From: an uncultured Phocaeicola sp.
GTDB taxonomy: Bacteria; Bacteroidota; Bacteroidia; Bacteroidales; Bacteroidaceae
DNA: 64,000 nucleotides
Assembly (NCBI GenBank): GCA_944320815.1
Contig: CALUIZ010000007.1
Coordinates: forward strand, 47,394-111,393
Reading direction: 5' to 3'
A program made the position numbers and the translations under genes. Shown here in pieces: positions 1 through 8,273 of this stretch. Under the pieces are notes generated by a model, which ran no database searches, was not told the DNA's origin, and was given only the letters and a program-made list of their open reading frames with translations. The first letter of the stretch is position 1. The number at the start of each line of letters is the position of its first letter.

Positions 1-1
1 C

Positions 2-646
2 AGGGAAAAAGAGGCTCAGGAACGGAGGGTGAGCAAAATTCTGTTCTGGAGTATCTGTGTCCTGGCATTGTTGCTGGTGGCATTTGCATTGTATCTGTAT
101 TATGGCATGAAGAAGCTCTCCCTCATGCGCCGACATTTGTTTGCAGCCAACCGCGAGTTGCGTGAAATGAACGTGCAACTGGTGCAGACAGGAAAAATCA
201 AGGAGGTGTATATCGCACGTTATCTGGACCGTTGTGTGGGGTATCTTGAGAAGCTGGAACAGTATCGCCGTTCGTTGGAGAAACTGGCGATGGCATCGAA
301 GCTGGAGGAACTGTTCAAGGCCATCCGCTCCGAACAGTTCCTGAAGGATGAACGTAAAAGCTTCTATAATGAGTTTGACCGTTCGTTTCTGGATTTGTTC
401 CCGAACTTTGTGGATGACTTTAATGATTTGTTGGTGGAGGATGGAAAAATTTTTCCTAAATCGGGTGAGATTTTAAACACAGAACTTCGTATTTTTGCGC
501 TGATTCGTTTGGGGGTAACCGATTCGGCTCGAATCGCACATTTTCTGGGTTACTCGTTGGCCACCGTGTATAACTATCGCAGCAAGATCCGCAACCGAGC
601 GAAGAGTGATAAGGAAAATTTCGAGCAGGTGGTAATGAATCTGTAG
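2..646 (+). CDS. DUF6377-type membrane regulator, C-terminal part (5' end outside window)
   Basis: The reading frame is open to the window edge, so this is the C-terminal part of a longer protein; a GTG at 29 is probably internal. Visible are one membrane segment (about residues 5-26 counted from that GTG), a charged helical stretch that is probably coiled coil, and a C-terminal helix-turn-helix (about residues 150-195, with [10 protein letters not shown] and the [16 protein letters not shown] recognition-like helix). This is the layout of Bacteroidales DUF6377 regulators, which usually carry a signal peptide and TPR repeats ahead of the membrane segment. The family is thought to link a periplasmic input to transcription; the target here is unknown. 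It ends before the convergent dinB gene. Confidence 0.75.
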   Translation, partial: REKEAQERRVSKILFWSICVLALLLVAFALYLYYGMKKLSLMRRHLFAANRELREMNVQLVQTGKIKEVYIARYLDRCVGYLEKLEQYRRSLEKLAMASKLEELFKAIRSEQFLKDERKSFYNEFDRSFLDLFPNFVDDFNDLLVEDGKIFPKSGEILNTELRIFALIRLGVTDSARIAHFLGYSLATVYNYRSKIRNRAKSDKENFEQVVMNL

Positions 647-741
647 GCGTAGGCAAACATGCGATTCAATGCCCCATAATTAGAGATTCTTGCATGCAAA
701 GCGTAAACCAATAAAACTAAACAGGGTTAAAAACGGAACTT

Positions 742-1851
742 TTATTCAGAACATCCTTCCTTGAAGTCAAATTCCAGTTGTATCCATTGGGGAACGTTCT
801 CCGGAGGCCAGTCGTGTTCTTCTTTCGGGTTGGAGACAGAAAGCCCCAGCAGCCGGATGGGATGCTGTGTATAGTCCACTTCTTTCAGCAAGCATTTTGC
901 CAGAGGCAGAATGTCTTTCAGTTCGTACAGCGGAGCGTTGGTGCTTTGGCTGCGCGTGATTTGAGTGAAGTCGTTGAACTTAACTTTGAGAGTGAGCGTA
1001 TATCCCTTGAAATTTTTCGCTTTCAGACGTCCTTCCAGTTCGTGGGCCACGTGGTACAGCTCAATGATGGCTGATGATGTCACTGAAATGTCTTTTTCAA
1101 GCGTGTGCTCGCATCCTATGGACTTCCGGATGCGGACAGGCTCCACCGGACGGTCGTCTATGCCCCGTGCAAAATTGTAGTAGATGATTCCTGCCTTGCC
1201 GAACTGCCGCTGCAGCATGTCGAGCGGGCATTCCCGCAGTGTCTTTCCGTTGAATATGCCCAGCTTGTGCATCCTTTTGGCCGTGACGGGCCCCACTCCC
1301 CAGAACGCTTCGATAGGCAGTCTGTCGATGAAGTCTTTCGCCTGGTCGGGATGAATCGTACAGAGTCCGTCCGGCTTGCGGTAGTCGGAAGCCACCTTTG
1401 CCAGAAATTTGTTGTATGACACGCCTGCGGAGGCAACCAGATGAAGCTCTTCACGGATGCGGCGTTTGATTTCCTTGGCGATGTCGACCGCCAGTTCGAT
1501 GTGTTTCTTGTTGTCTGTCACGTCCAGAAACGCTTCGTCCAGAGAAAGCGGCTCTATCAGGTCTGTGTATTCATGGAATATTTCATGGATTTGCGACGAC
1601 ACCTTTTTATATACGTCCATTCTGCCGGCGACGAAGATAAGTTGCGGACAGAGTTTCCGGGCTTTCAGAGACGGCATGGCCGAACGTACTCCGAATTTTC
1701 TCGCCTCATAGCTGGCGGCGGCCACCACTCCTCTCTGTTCGGCATGCCCCACGGCGACGGGCTTGCCCCTTAGGTCAGGGTTGTCGCGCTGTTCTACCGA
1801 CGCATAGAATGCGTCCATGTCGATGTGGATGATTTTTCTGAATGTGTCCAT
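742..1851 (-). CDS. dinB: DNA polymerase IV (Y-family translesion polymerase)
   Basis: The product is a 369-residue Y-family polymerase for error-prone bypass of damaged template. The motif IHIDMDAFYASVE puts the first catalytic Asp at residue 11, with Tyr16 at the steric-gate position; SLDEAFLD gives the second acidic pair (Asp105, Glu106). The little-finger domain follows (about 235-350), and the length is close to the family norm. The frame extends upstream to an ATG at 1914, but the family normally begins a few residues before IIHIDMD, so I chose the ATG at 1851. It is transcribed divergently from the tsaC-type gene. I see no obvious LexA-type box. Confidence 0.93.
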   Translation of the reverse strand: MDTFRKIIHIDMDAFYASVEQRDNPDLRGKPVAVGHAEQRGVVAAASYEARKFGVRSAMPSLKARKLCPQLIFVAGRMDVYKKVSSQIHEIFHEYTDLIEPLSLDEAFLDVTDNKKHIELAVDIAKEIKRRIREELHLVASAGVSYNKFLAKVASDYRKPDGLCTIHPDQAKDFIDRLPIEAFWGVGPVTAKRMHKLGIFNGKTLRECPLDMLQRQFGKAGIIYYNFARGIDDRPVEPVRIRKSIGCEHTLEKDISVTSSAIIELYHVAHELEGRLKAKNFKGYTLTLKVKFNDFTQITRSQSTNAPLYELKDILPLAKCLLKEVDYTQHPIRLLGLSVSNPKEEHDWPPENVPQWIQLEFDFKEGCSE

Positions 1852-1893
1852 AAGCCGTCCCGGAAGCTTTTCGGCAAAATTAATCAAACTTTC

Positions 1894-1925
1894 TTGGGTT
1901 ATCCTGAAAATCATTTGTAATTTTG
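1894..1925 (+). promoter_or_regulatory. Bacteroides-type promoter for the tsaC-type gene
   Basis: TAATTTTG at 1918-1925 matches the -7 consensus TAnnTTTG exactly. A TTG at 1894-1896 lies 21 bases upstream, in the -33 position. Transcription would start near 1932, about 50 bases before the ATG at 1983. Confidence 0.55.
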
Positions 1926-1982
1926 CTCGCTGTAAACAGAAAGTCTGTTTGCGGACTTGGCTATACTTAATGATAAAGAGCT

Positions 1983-2549
1983 ATGATGAAAGATGAAATC
2001 AAGAAAGCGTGCGAAGTCATGCGTGGGGGCGGGGTAATCCTGTACCCGACGGATACTGTGTGGGGGATAGGATGTGATGCGACGAACGAGGAAGCCGTGA
2101 AACGGGTCTTTGAAATAAAGCGGCGGGCCGACAGCAAGGCGATGCTTGTGTTGGTAGACAGTCCGGTCAAGGTGGAATATTATGTGGAAGAGGTGCCGCA
2201 GGTGGCATGGGATTTGATTGAGATGGCCGTCAGGCCGCTGACAATCATATATGACGGGGCGAGAAATCTGGCTCCCAATCTGATAGCCTCCGATGGCACG
2301 GTGGGCATCCGCGTGACCGGCGAGGAGTTCTCAAAGCAGCTGTGCTTTCAGTTCCGTAAAGCCATTGTGTCCACTTCCGCCAATGTCAGCGGAGAACCGG
2401 CTCCGGCTGTGTTCAGTGAAATCAGCGATGAAATAAAGGATGCGGTGGACTATGTGGTGGATTTCCGTCGTGAAGAGACGGGGCATTCCAAGCCTTCAAG
2501 CATCATCAAGCTCGGCAGAGGCGGAGAAGTGAAAATCATCAGAGAATAG
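1983..2549 (+). CDS. tsaC: L-threonylcarbamoyladenylate synthase (TsaC/YrdC/YwlC family)
   Basis: The 188-residue protein is the YrdC fold alone, without the extra C-terminal domain of long Sua5 proteins. It makes threonylcarbamoyl-AMP from threonine, bicarbonate and ATP, the first step of t6A37 modification in ANN-decoding tRNAs in the cytoplasm. Family signatures seen are GGVILYPTDTVWGIGCDA (residues about 15-33), the KRRADSKAM nucleotide/threonine-binding segment and the STSANVSGEPAP loop near the C-terminus. A second ATG three bases downstream (1986) is an equally good start. The ClC channel gene begins 11 bases after its stop, so the two are probably co-transcribed. Confidence 0.92.
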   Translation: MMKDEIKKACEVMRGGGVILYPTDTVWGIGCDATNEEAVKRVFEIKRRADSKAMLVLVDSPVKVEYYVEEVPQVAWDLIEMAVRPLTIIYDGARNLAPNLIASDGTVGIRVTGEEFSKQLCFQFRKAIVSTSANVSGEPAPAVFSEISDEIKDAVDYVVDFRREETGHSKPSSIIKLGRGGEVKIIRE

Positions 2550-2560
2550 GTGCGTGGAAC

Positions 2561-4360
2561 ATGAAGATAACGGATGAGAAAAACAATATTCTCCAGGGTC
2601 TTCTCCTTTGGAGAGAAAAACATATAAAAGACAAGCAGTTTGTCCTGATTCTGAGCTTGCTTGTGGGTGTCTTTACTGCTCTGGCCGCATATGTGCTGAA
2701 GTTTCTGGTAGAATACATCAAGGAATTCCTTACTGAAAATTTTGATACGACAGGTGCCAACTGGCTGTATCTTGTTTATCCGGTGGTGGGCATTTTCGTG
2801 ACCGGGTTGTTTATCCGGAAAATTGTGCGCGATGACATCAGTCATGGAGTGACCAAGATATTGTATGCCATTTCCCGCAAGCAGAGCCGTATCAAGCGTC
2901 ACAACGTATGGTCGTCGGTCTGTGCTTCCGCCATTACTATCGGATTCGGTGGTTCGGTGGGAGCGGAGGCTCCGATTGTGCTTACGGGTTCAGCCATCGG
3001 TTCAAATCTTGGAAGTCTGTTCCGTATGGACCACAAGACGTTGATGCTGCTGGTGGGATGCGGTGCCGCCGGTGCCGTGTCGGGCATTTTCAAGGCGCCC
3101 ATTGCGGGGGTCGTGTTTACGCTGGAGGTGCTGATGATGGACCTGACGATGGCTTTTCTTCTTCCGTTGCTGATAACCAGCGTGACGGCCGCTTCGGTCT
3201 CTTATCTGCTTACGGGCACGGAAGCGATGTTCCAGTTTCATCTCGACTATCCGTTTTCGCTGGAGCGCATTCCTTATGCCATTGCCCTGGGGATATTCTG
3301 CGGCCTTGTGGCATGGTATTTTACCCGTTCGATGAACTGGATAGAGAGTATCTTCCGCCGTTATAAGAGTCCGTATGTGAAGTTCGTTATCGGAAGTGCG
3401 ATGTTGAGTGTGCTGATATTTCTCTTTCCGCCGCTGTACGGCGAAGGTTACGATACCATTTCATTGTTGCTCAACGGAACTTCTAATGCCGACTGGGAGA
3501 CGGTGATGAACAACTCTCTGTTTTATGGGAACACCCATCTGCTTGTGCTGTATCTGGTGCTGATTATTCTGTTCAAGGTGTTCGCTTCGAGTGCCACGAA
3601 CGGTGGAGGAGGGTGCGGTGGTATATTCGCTCCGAGTCTGTTCCTTGGCTGCATCGCCGGTTTTGTGTTTTCGTATGTCTGCAACCGGTTCAATATCGGC
3701 GACACCTATATTCCGGAAAAGAATTTTGCGCTGATGGGTATGGCCGGGCTGATGTCGGGGGTGATGCATGCCCCGCTGACGGGAGTGTTCCTTATTGCGG
3801 AGCTTACGGGCGGGTATGGACTTTTTCTTCCGCTGATGATAGTGTCGGTATGTGCATACCTGACCATTATCGTGTTTGAACCGCACAGCATCTATTCCAT
3901 GCGTTTGGCACAGAGCGGGGAACTTATCACACATCATAAGGACAAGGCTGTGCTGACTTTGATGAACATGGACAGTGTCATTGAAACGGACTTTCTGACG
4001 GTGCGTCCCGACATGGATCTGGCGCAGATGGTAAAGACCATATCGCAGTCGGGCCGCAATCTCTTCCCCGTGGTTGATGCCAGAAAAGAACTGATAGGAG
4101 TGGTTGTGCTGGATGATATCCGGAACATTATTTTCCGGCAGGAATTATACCATCGTTATCATGTGGCGGACTTTATGGTGGAACCTCGTGCCAAAATCAT
4201 AACGACCGATTCGATGGAGGTGGTGATGGAAAAGTTTGACTCGACCCGGTCGTGGAATCTCCCGGTGGTGGACGAAGACAACAGATATATAGGGTGCGTG
4301 TCGAAGTCGAAAGTGCTGAACACTTACCGTCAGATGATGGTTGATTTGTCAGCCGAATGA
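2561..4360 (+). CDS. ClC-family chloride channel/transporter with CBS domains
   Basis: The 599-residue inner-membrane protein has about ten hydrophobic helices followed by a cytoplasmic pair of CBS domains (about residues 455-595). ClC signatures are GGSVGAEAP, with the gating glutamate in the GxExP loop, and GGIFAPSLFLG, the GxFxP anion-binding loop. The first selectivity loop reads SHGV instead of the classic GSGIP, a variant that I believe occurs in bacterial ClCs. It should move chloride, or exchange chloride for protons; which one cannot be read from the sequence. CBS pairs in this family bind adenine nucleotides. It lies between tsaC and fmt, probably as a passenger of that operon. Confidence 0.9.
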   Translation: MKITDEKNNILQGLLLWREKHIKDKQFVLILSLLVGVFTALAAYVLKFLVEYIKEFLTENFDTTGANWLYLVYPVVGIFVTGLFIRKIVRDDISHGVTKILYAISRKQSRIKRHNVWSSVCASAITIGFGGSVGAEAPIVLTGSAIGSNLGSLFRMDHKTLMLLVGCGAAGAVSGIFKAPIAGVVFTLEVLMMDLTMAFLLPLLITSVTAASVSYLLTGTEAMFQFHLDYPFSLERIPYAIALGIFCGLVAWYFTRSMNWIESIFRRYKSPYVKFVIGSAMLSVLIFLFPPLYGEGYDTISLLLNGTSNADWETVMNNSLFYGNTHLLVLYLVLIILFKVFASSATNGGGGCGGIFAPSLFLGCIAGFVFSYVCNRFNIGDTYIPEKNFALMGMAGLMSGVMHAPLTGVFLIAELTGGYGLFLPLMIVSVCAYLTIIVFEPHSIYSMRLAQSGELITHHKDKAVLTLMNMDSVIETDFLTVRPDMDLAQMVKTISQSGRNLFPVVDARKELIGVVVLDDIRNIIFRQELYHRYHVADFMVEPRAKIITTDSMEVVMEKFDSTRSWNLPVVDEDNRYIGCVSKSKVLNTYRQMMVDLSAE

Positions 4361-4431
4361 CGGGCCTGATTTGAAATACTGAACGATGAAGGGCAACGGG
4401 CGGCCTGGCCCGTAATAATCATGATATTGTT

Positions 4432-5403
4432 ATGGAAAAGAAAGACTTGAGAATCGTGTATATGGGTACTCCCGAATTTGCGGTGGAGAGCCTGAAACGT
4501 CTGGTGGAAGGCGGTTATAATGTGGTGGGGGTGATTACTATGCCCGACAAGCCGATGGGCCGGCATGGCAGTGTGCTTCAGCCTAGTCCGGTGAAACAAT
4601 ATGCAGTGGAGCAGGGACTGAGGGTGCTTCAGCCTGAGAAGTTGAAGGATGAGGCCTTTGTGGAAGAGTTGCGTTCACTCCGTGCCGACCTGCAGATTGT
4701 CGTGGCCTTCCGGATGCTGCCTGAAGTGGTATGGTCCATGCCTCGTCTGGGCACGTTCAACCTGCACGCTTCGTTGCTTCCGCAATATAGAGGGGCGGCT
4801 CCTATCAACTGGGCGGTCATCAACGGTGAGACGGAAACCGGAATTACTACATTCTTCTTGAAACATGAGATTGACACAGGGGAGATAATCGACCAGGTGC
4901 GTGTCCCCATTGCCGATACGGACAATGTGGGGATTGTGTACGACAAGCTGATGATGCTGGGCGGGACGCTGGTCTTGAAGACGGTGGATGCCATTCTTGA
5001 GGGAAATGTGAAGACCATACCGCAGGAGAATCTGGCGGAAGCGGGAGAATTGCGTCCGGCTCCGAAAATATTCAAGGAAACCTGCCGGATAGACTGGAAC
5101 TGGGGGGCAAAGCGTGTGTATGACTTTATCCGTGGTCTCTCTCCTTATCCTGGCGCATGGACGGAACTGCATGAGGGACCGGACCGGGCGGTCGTGCTGA
5201 AGATTTTTGAATCGGAGAAGCGGTTCTCTTCTCATTCGCTGAAGCCGGGTGCAGTGGAAACGGACGGGAAAACTTATTTCCGGATAGCCGTGTCCGACGG
5301 GTATCTTGATGTGCTTTCCTTGCAGTTGGCCGGAAAAAAGCGCATGGCCGTGTCTGATTTCTTGAAAGGTTACCGGTATTCCGAAGGGATGTATGTAGAA
5401 TAA
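4432..5403 (+). CDS. fmt: methionyl-tRNA formyltransferase
   Basis: The 323-residue enzyme transfers a formyl group from 10-formyltetrahydrofolate to initiator Met-tRNA before translation starts. The catalytic set is intact: Asn110 and His112 in FNLHASLLP, Asp148 in IDTGEI, and the folate-binding loop LLPQYRGAAP. The C-terminal tRNA-binding OB domain covers about residues 210-320. The length is typical. It follows the ClC gene by 71 bases; that gap has a short GC hairpin (4396-4413), too small to call a terminator. A strong terminator follows the stop. Confidence 0.96.
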   Translation: MEKKDLRIVYMGTPEFAVESLKRLVEGGYNVVGVITMPDKPMGRHGSVLQPSPVKQYAVEQGLRVLQPEKLKDEAFVEELRSLRADLQIVVAFRMLPEVVWSMPRLGTFNLHASLLPQYRGAAPINWAVINGETETGITTFFLKHEIDTGEIIDQVRVPIADTDNVGIVYDKLMMLGGTLVLKTVDAILEGNVKTIPQENLAEAGELRPAPKIFKETCRIDWNWGAKRVYDFIRGLSPYPGAWTELHEGPDRAVVLKIFESEKRFSSHSLKPGAVETDGKTYFRIAVSDGYLDVLSLQLAGKKRMAVSDFLKGYRYSEGMYVE

Positions 5404-5409
5404 AACGGA

Positions 5410-5446
5410 AAGCGGGGGCTGCCCATGTCGGCTCCCGCTTTTATTT
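5410..5446. terminator. Bidirectional terminator between fmt and the NigD-like gene
   Basis: Arms 5410-5419 and 5431-5440 pair over 10 bp with one G-U, around an 11-base loop. The downstream arm is followed by TTTTATTT. It sits between two convergent stop codons and can serve both strands. Confidence 0.75.
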
Positions 5447-6221
5447 ATTTGCACCTGCTATGCCACAGGTAGCCTATTGATCTCGTGTAGGTGTTTGTGT
5501 CTGATGTTTTGACTACATACTCTTCGGCACCCCTGCCGCTGTTGTACACGATTCTGAATCCTTTGAACGTCGGGTCTTCATATTCTGGTATGCTTGACAG
5601 CGTGAAAGACACGACTCCCCAGAATGGTTCCTTCTGCAGGTCATTCTCCGGGTTGTGCCGCAGTTCCACACGCAGAAGACCTTCCTCGTCCAGTACACTT
5701 TCTTCGGTCAGCAGCAGACTGATGCGGTGGGCTATGTTTGTGTTGTTCCCTCCGATATTGAACTGAATGTTCAGATGGGATTTGCTGATGGAGGCTGCGG
5801 TGACCGCAATCGGCTGGTTGCCGTATATTTGGTCTGCATTGGTCGTGCCGCCGCCAGATGTGCGTATGTCATCGGCTGATTTTGTCAGTACCTTATAAAG
5901 GCGTTCCACTCTTACGTCCTGTATGTTCTCGTCGGCAGTCAGAGGATTCGCCTCCATGAAGTTGATTTCCATCAGCACCCTTTGCCCGATGGAGCTGGCC
6001 TGATTGTCCGTGAAGATTTCCTTGTTCACCGGATGCAGCAGTCCGTAGGAATCAGATTCAATCACTAAATTATTGTTTTCCACTACGGTTCCCAGTGAAG
6101 AATAAGCACCGATCTCGGTCATGAAAAGTTCTTCACTGTCGTCGTTCACGCAAGACTGGCAGCTGATGCCGCACAGTACAGTGCTGAAGGCTATTGTAAT
6201 ATGTTTGATGAAAGATTTCAT
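5445..6221 (-). CDS. NigD-like lipoprotein
   Basis: This 258-residue protein has an N-terminal lipoprotein signal, with candidate lipidated cysteines in the CGISCQSC stretch (Cys21 or Cys24). After it come two all-beta domains with the look of the NigD family: an OB-like N-terminal part (about 35-105) and a beta-sandwich C-terminal part (about 130-250) containing FKGFRIVYNSG. NigD-like proteins are common in Bacteroidales and are named after a gene in a bacteriocin operon; their function is mostly unknown. No bacteriocin gene is nearby. It is divergent from the sigma factor gene, with 150 bases between, so shared regulation is possible but not shown. Confidence 0.72.
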   Translation of the reverse strand: MKSFIKHITIAFSTVLCGISCQSCVNDDSEELFMTEIGAYSSLGTVVENNNLVIESDSYGLLHPVNKEIFTDNQASSIGQRVLMEINFMEANPLTADENIQDVRVERLYKVLTKSADDIRTSGGGTTNADQIYGNQPIAVTAASISKSHLNIQFNIGGNNTNIAHRISLLLTEESVLDEEGLLRVELRHNPENDLQKEPFWGVVSFTLSSIPEYEDPTFKGFRIVYNSGRGAEEYVVKTSDTNTYTRSIGYLWHSRCK

Positions 6222-6322
6222 ATATTGTTCCTTTTTGTCTAGAAAATCAAAAAACGGATATTATACTGCTTTCTTTTTTGTTAAAACACTATAACGGATA
6301 AAAAAAGCCGGAGCCGGTGCAG

Positions 6323-6330
6323 TATTTTTG
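6323..6330 (+). promoter_or_regulatory. Promoter -7 element upstream of the ECF sigma gene
   Basis: TATTTTTG matches TAnnTTTG exactly and lies 41 bases before the ATG at 6372. I see no convincing -33 TTTG at the right distance. Confidence 0.4.
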
Positions 6331-6371
6331 TATTCCAATCATTTATTTGACAAAGCACGATAAAACCGGAT

Positions 6372-6926
6372 ATGACGGAAGAAGAATTAGCGTTAAAATG
6401 CAAACAGGCGGACAATCTGGCTCGAAAAGAGTTGTATGAGCGGTATGGGAGTTCGCTGATGGCGATTTGTCTTCGTTATATCGGCGACAGGGAATCGGCA
6501 AGGGATGTGCTGCACGACGGGTTTATACGCATATTCCAGTCAATCGGTCTGTTCACTTATAAAGGAACTGGCTCTCTGAAGGCTTGGCTGTCAAAGGTGA
6601 TGGTGAATGAAGCGTTGGGCTATTTGCGGAAGCATGTGCAGATGTCCCAGCAGGAGGTGCTGGTGGATGAGGTCCCTGATGTGCAGGATACAGACGAAGG
6701 TGTGGCTGACATCCCCCATTCGGTGCTGATGCGGATGATAGCGGAACTGCCTGAAGGGTATCGTACTGTTTTTAATCTGTATGTGTTTGAGGGCAAGAGC
6801 CATAAGGAAATCGCTGACATGTTAGGCATAACGGAACATACGTCATCATCGCAGTTTTATCGGGCGAAGACGCTGATGATCCGGAAAATAAAGGAATATA
6901 GAAAGGAACATTATTCATGGAAATGA
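6372..6926 (+). CDS. RNA polymerase ECF sigma-70 factor
   Basis: The 184-residue product has sigma region 2 (about 20-90: ARDVLHDGFIRIFQ, then the KAWLSKVMVNEALGYLRK DNA-melting/-10 helix) and sigma region 4 (about 125-180) with LPEGYRTVFNLYVFEGKSHKEIA and a helix-turn-helix. It lacks regions 1 and 3, as ECF factors do. It would redirect RNA polymerase when released from its anti-sigma partner. The next gene overlaps it by 10 bases and encodes a membrane-anchored N-terminus of the size expected for an anti-sigma domain. The target regulon is unknown. Confidence 0.92.
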   Translation: MTEEELALKCKQADNLARKELYERYGSSLMAICLRYIGDRESARDVLHDGFIRIFQSIGLFTYKGTGSLKAWLSKVMVNEALGYLRKHVQMSQQEVLVDEVPDVQDTDEGVADIPHSVLMRMIAELPEGYRTVFNLYVFEGKSHKEIADMLGITEHTSSSQFYRAKTLMIRKIKEYRKEHYSWK

Positions 6927-8197
6927 AGGACGAGGATAAATGGATTGAAGAATTGCGAAGACGGATGGAAAACTATTCCGAACCTCTTCCCGACGGGCTG
7001 TGGGAAGAGCTGGCAAAGGAACTGAATGTTCCTAAAGTGATTCCATTCCGGAGGATGTGGTATGCTGCGGCTGTGGTGCTCGTGCTGCTTGCCTCTTCTT
7101 TGGCTGTATGGTTCTGGTCATCGCCTGCTGCCGATTTTGAGAGGCAGGACATGATGGTGCAGGAAGTTCTTTCCCAGCCTTCTTTTTCTGACGGAGATGA
7201 TGAGGAAAATCTGGATATGGGAGTTCCCGGACAGGCGTTGGCGGAAACGTTGCCGCCCGTTTCAGGAAAGCAGACGGCCGTTCTCTCTCCAGGTGAGACG
7301 GGTACGCAGCCTTCGCCGGTGACGGTCGGAGAAGAAGGGGAGGCCTCGCGTATGTCATTGCCGGTGGAATCTGTGGAGCGGACCGACGAATCGGAGACGG
7401 ACCGCAATGAAGGCAGGACGGAAGAAACACCGCGGGCAAGCCGTGCTGCTGACAGGGAGCGGATGAGGCAGAACGCGTATCAGCTTCGGCAAAATCGAAA
7501 GAATGGGGAAAAAGAAAAGTTTTCAGTGGGTTTGCTCGCGGGAAACACTCCGTATTCTTCTTCCAACACTTATAATGGTATGATGGGATTTGTCTCGTCT
7601 TATCAGGCCGGCAATCTGATGGGGGCTGTAAATGACAAGGCGACGGCTTTGGGGCAGAACTCTTTGGAGAATCAGGGGCATGAGTCTAAAACGAATATCA
7701 AACATCATATGCCGGTGACGGTCGGCGCTTCTTTCCGTTGGGCATTGAATGAAGACTGGGCACTGGAGACGGGACTGATGTATACGTTGTTGTCTACCGA
7801 TTGGAGGTCGGGGGCGGTGTCATATATGGAATATGAACAGAAACTGCATTATGTGGGGATTCCTTTGAAGGTGCAACGGTCGATTTGGAAAAACAATCGC
7901 TTTGCGTTTTATGCATCGGCAGGTGGTGCGGTTGAGAAATGTGTGTCGACGAAATTGAAGACAATTGATGCGGACAGAGGCAGAAGCTGGGAGGAGAGCC
8001 TGGATGTGGATCCGTTGCAGTGGTCTGTGACGGCAGCAGTAGGTGCGCAGGTGAATTTTACCCCGCAGTTAGGTTTGTATCTTGAGCCGGGAATCGCTTA
8101 TTATTTTGATGACAACAGCAGCATAGAAACTATTCGTAAGGAACATCCTCTCAATTTTAACCTGCAGCTGGGTCTGCGCTTCAGTGTGGGGCGGTAA
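6917..8197 (+). CDS. Membrane-anchored putative anti-sigma protein with C-terminal outer-membrane-type beta-barrel
   Basis: The 426-residue protein has four parts: a short charged cytoplasmic N-terminus (1-45), one membrane helix (about 47-67), a long Ser/Glu/Pro/Thr-rich linker without clear structure (about 70-190), and a C-terminal domain (about 195-426) of alternating beta-strands like small outer-membrane barrels (PorT/OmpW-like), ending in the strand LQLGLRFSVG. The start at 6917 has AAAGGA 10 bases upstream; the ATG at 6923 gives an ATGA overlap with the sigma gene but worse spacing. Overlap with the sigma gene suggests the N-terminus holds the sigma factor. Whether the barrel really inserts in the outer membrane is inference. 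Confidence 0.7.
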   Translation: MEMKDEDKWIEELRRRMENYSEPLPDGLWEELAKELNVPKVIPFRRMWYAAAVVLVLLASSLAVWFWSSPAADFERQDMMVQEVLSQPSFSDGDDEENLDMGVPGQALAETLPPVSGKQTAVLSPGETGTQPSPVTVGEEGEASRMSLPVESVERTDESETDRNEGRTEETPRASRAADRERMRQNAYQLRQNRKNGEKEKFSVGLLAGNTPYSSSNTYNGMMGFVSSYQAGNLMGAVNDKATALGQNSLENQGHESKTNIKHHMPVTVGASFRWALNEDWALETGLMYTLLSTDWRSGAVSYMEYEQKLHYVGIPLKVQRSIWKNNRFAFYASAGGAVEKCVSTKLKTIDADRGRSWEESLDVDPLQWSVTAAVGAQVNFTPQLGLYLEPGIAYYFDDNSSIETIRKEHPLNFNLQLGLRFSVGR

Positions 8198-8213
8198 ATC
8201 TTCCGTGAACCAC

Positions 8214-8243
8214 TTGGCAATTTAAAAAGAATGTTTAACTTTG
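8214..8243 (+). promoter_or_regulatory. Promoter of rpe
   Basis: TAACTTTG at 8236-8243 is an exact -7 element, and TTG at 8214-8216 is 19 bases upstream. Predicted transcription start is near 8250. This rules out the upstream TTG at 8241 as the start codon of rpe. Confidence 0.65.
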
Positions 8244-8273
8244 TTCCATATTTGTTTTGTAACGGATAGAAAT

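Noticed and set aside
4396..4413. 6-bp GC hairpin 18 bases before fmt
   Set aside because: Too short and without T-run to be a terminator; not near enough to the start codon to block it convincingly.
8241..8273. Upstream TTG extension of rpe
   Set aside because: The TTG is part of the -7 promoter element TAACTTTG, so it cannot be in the message.
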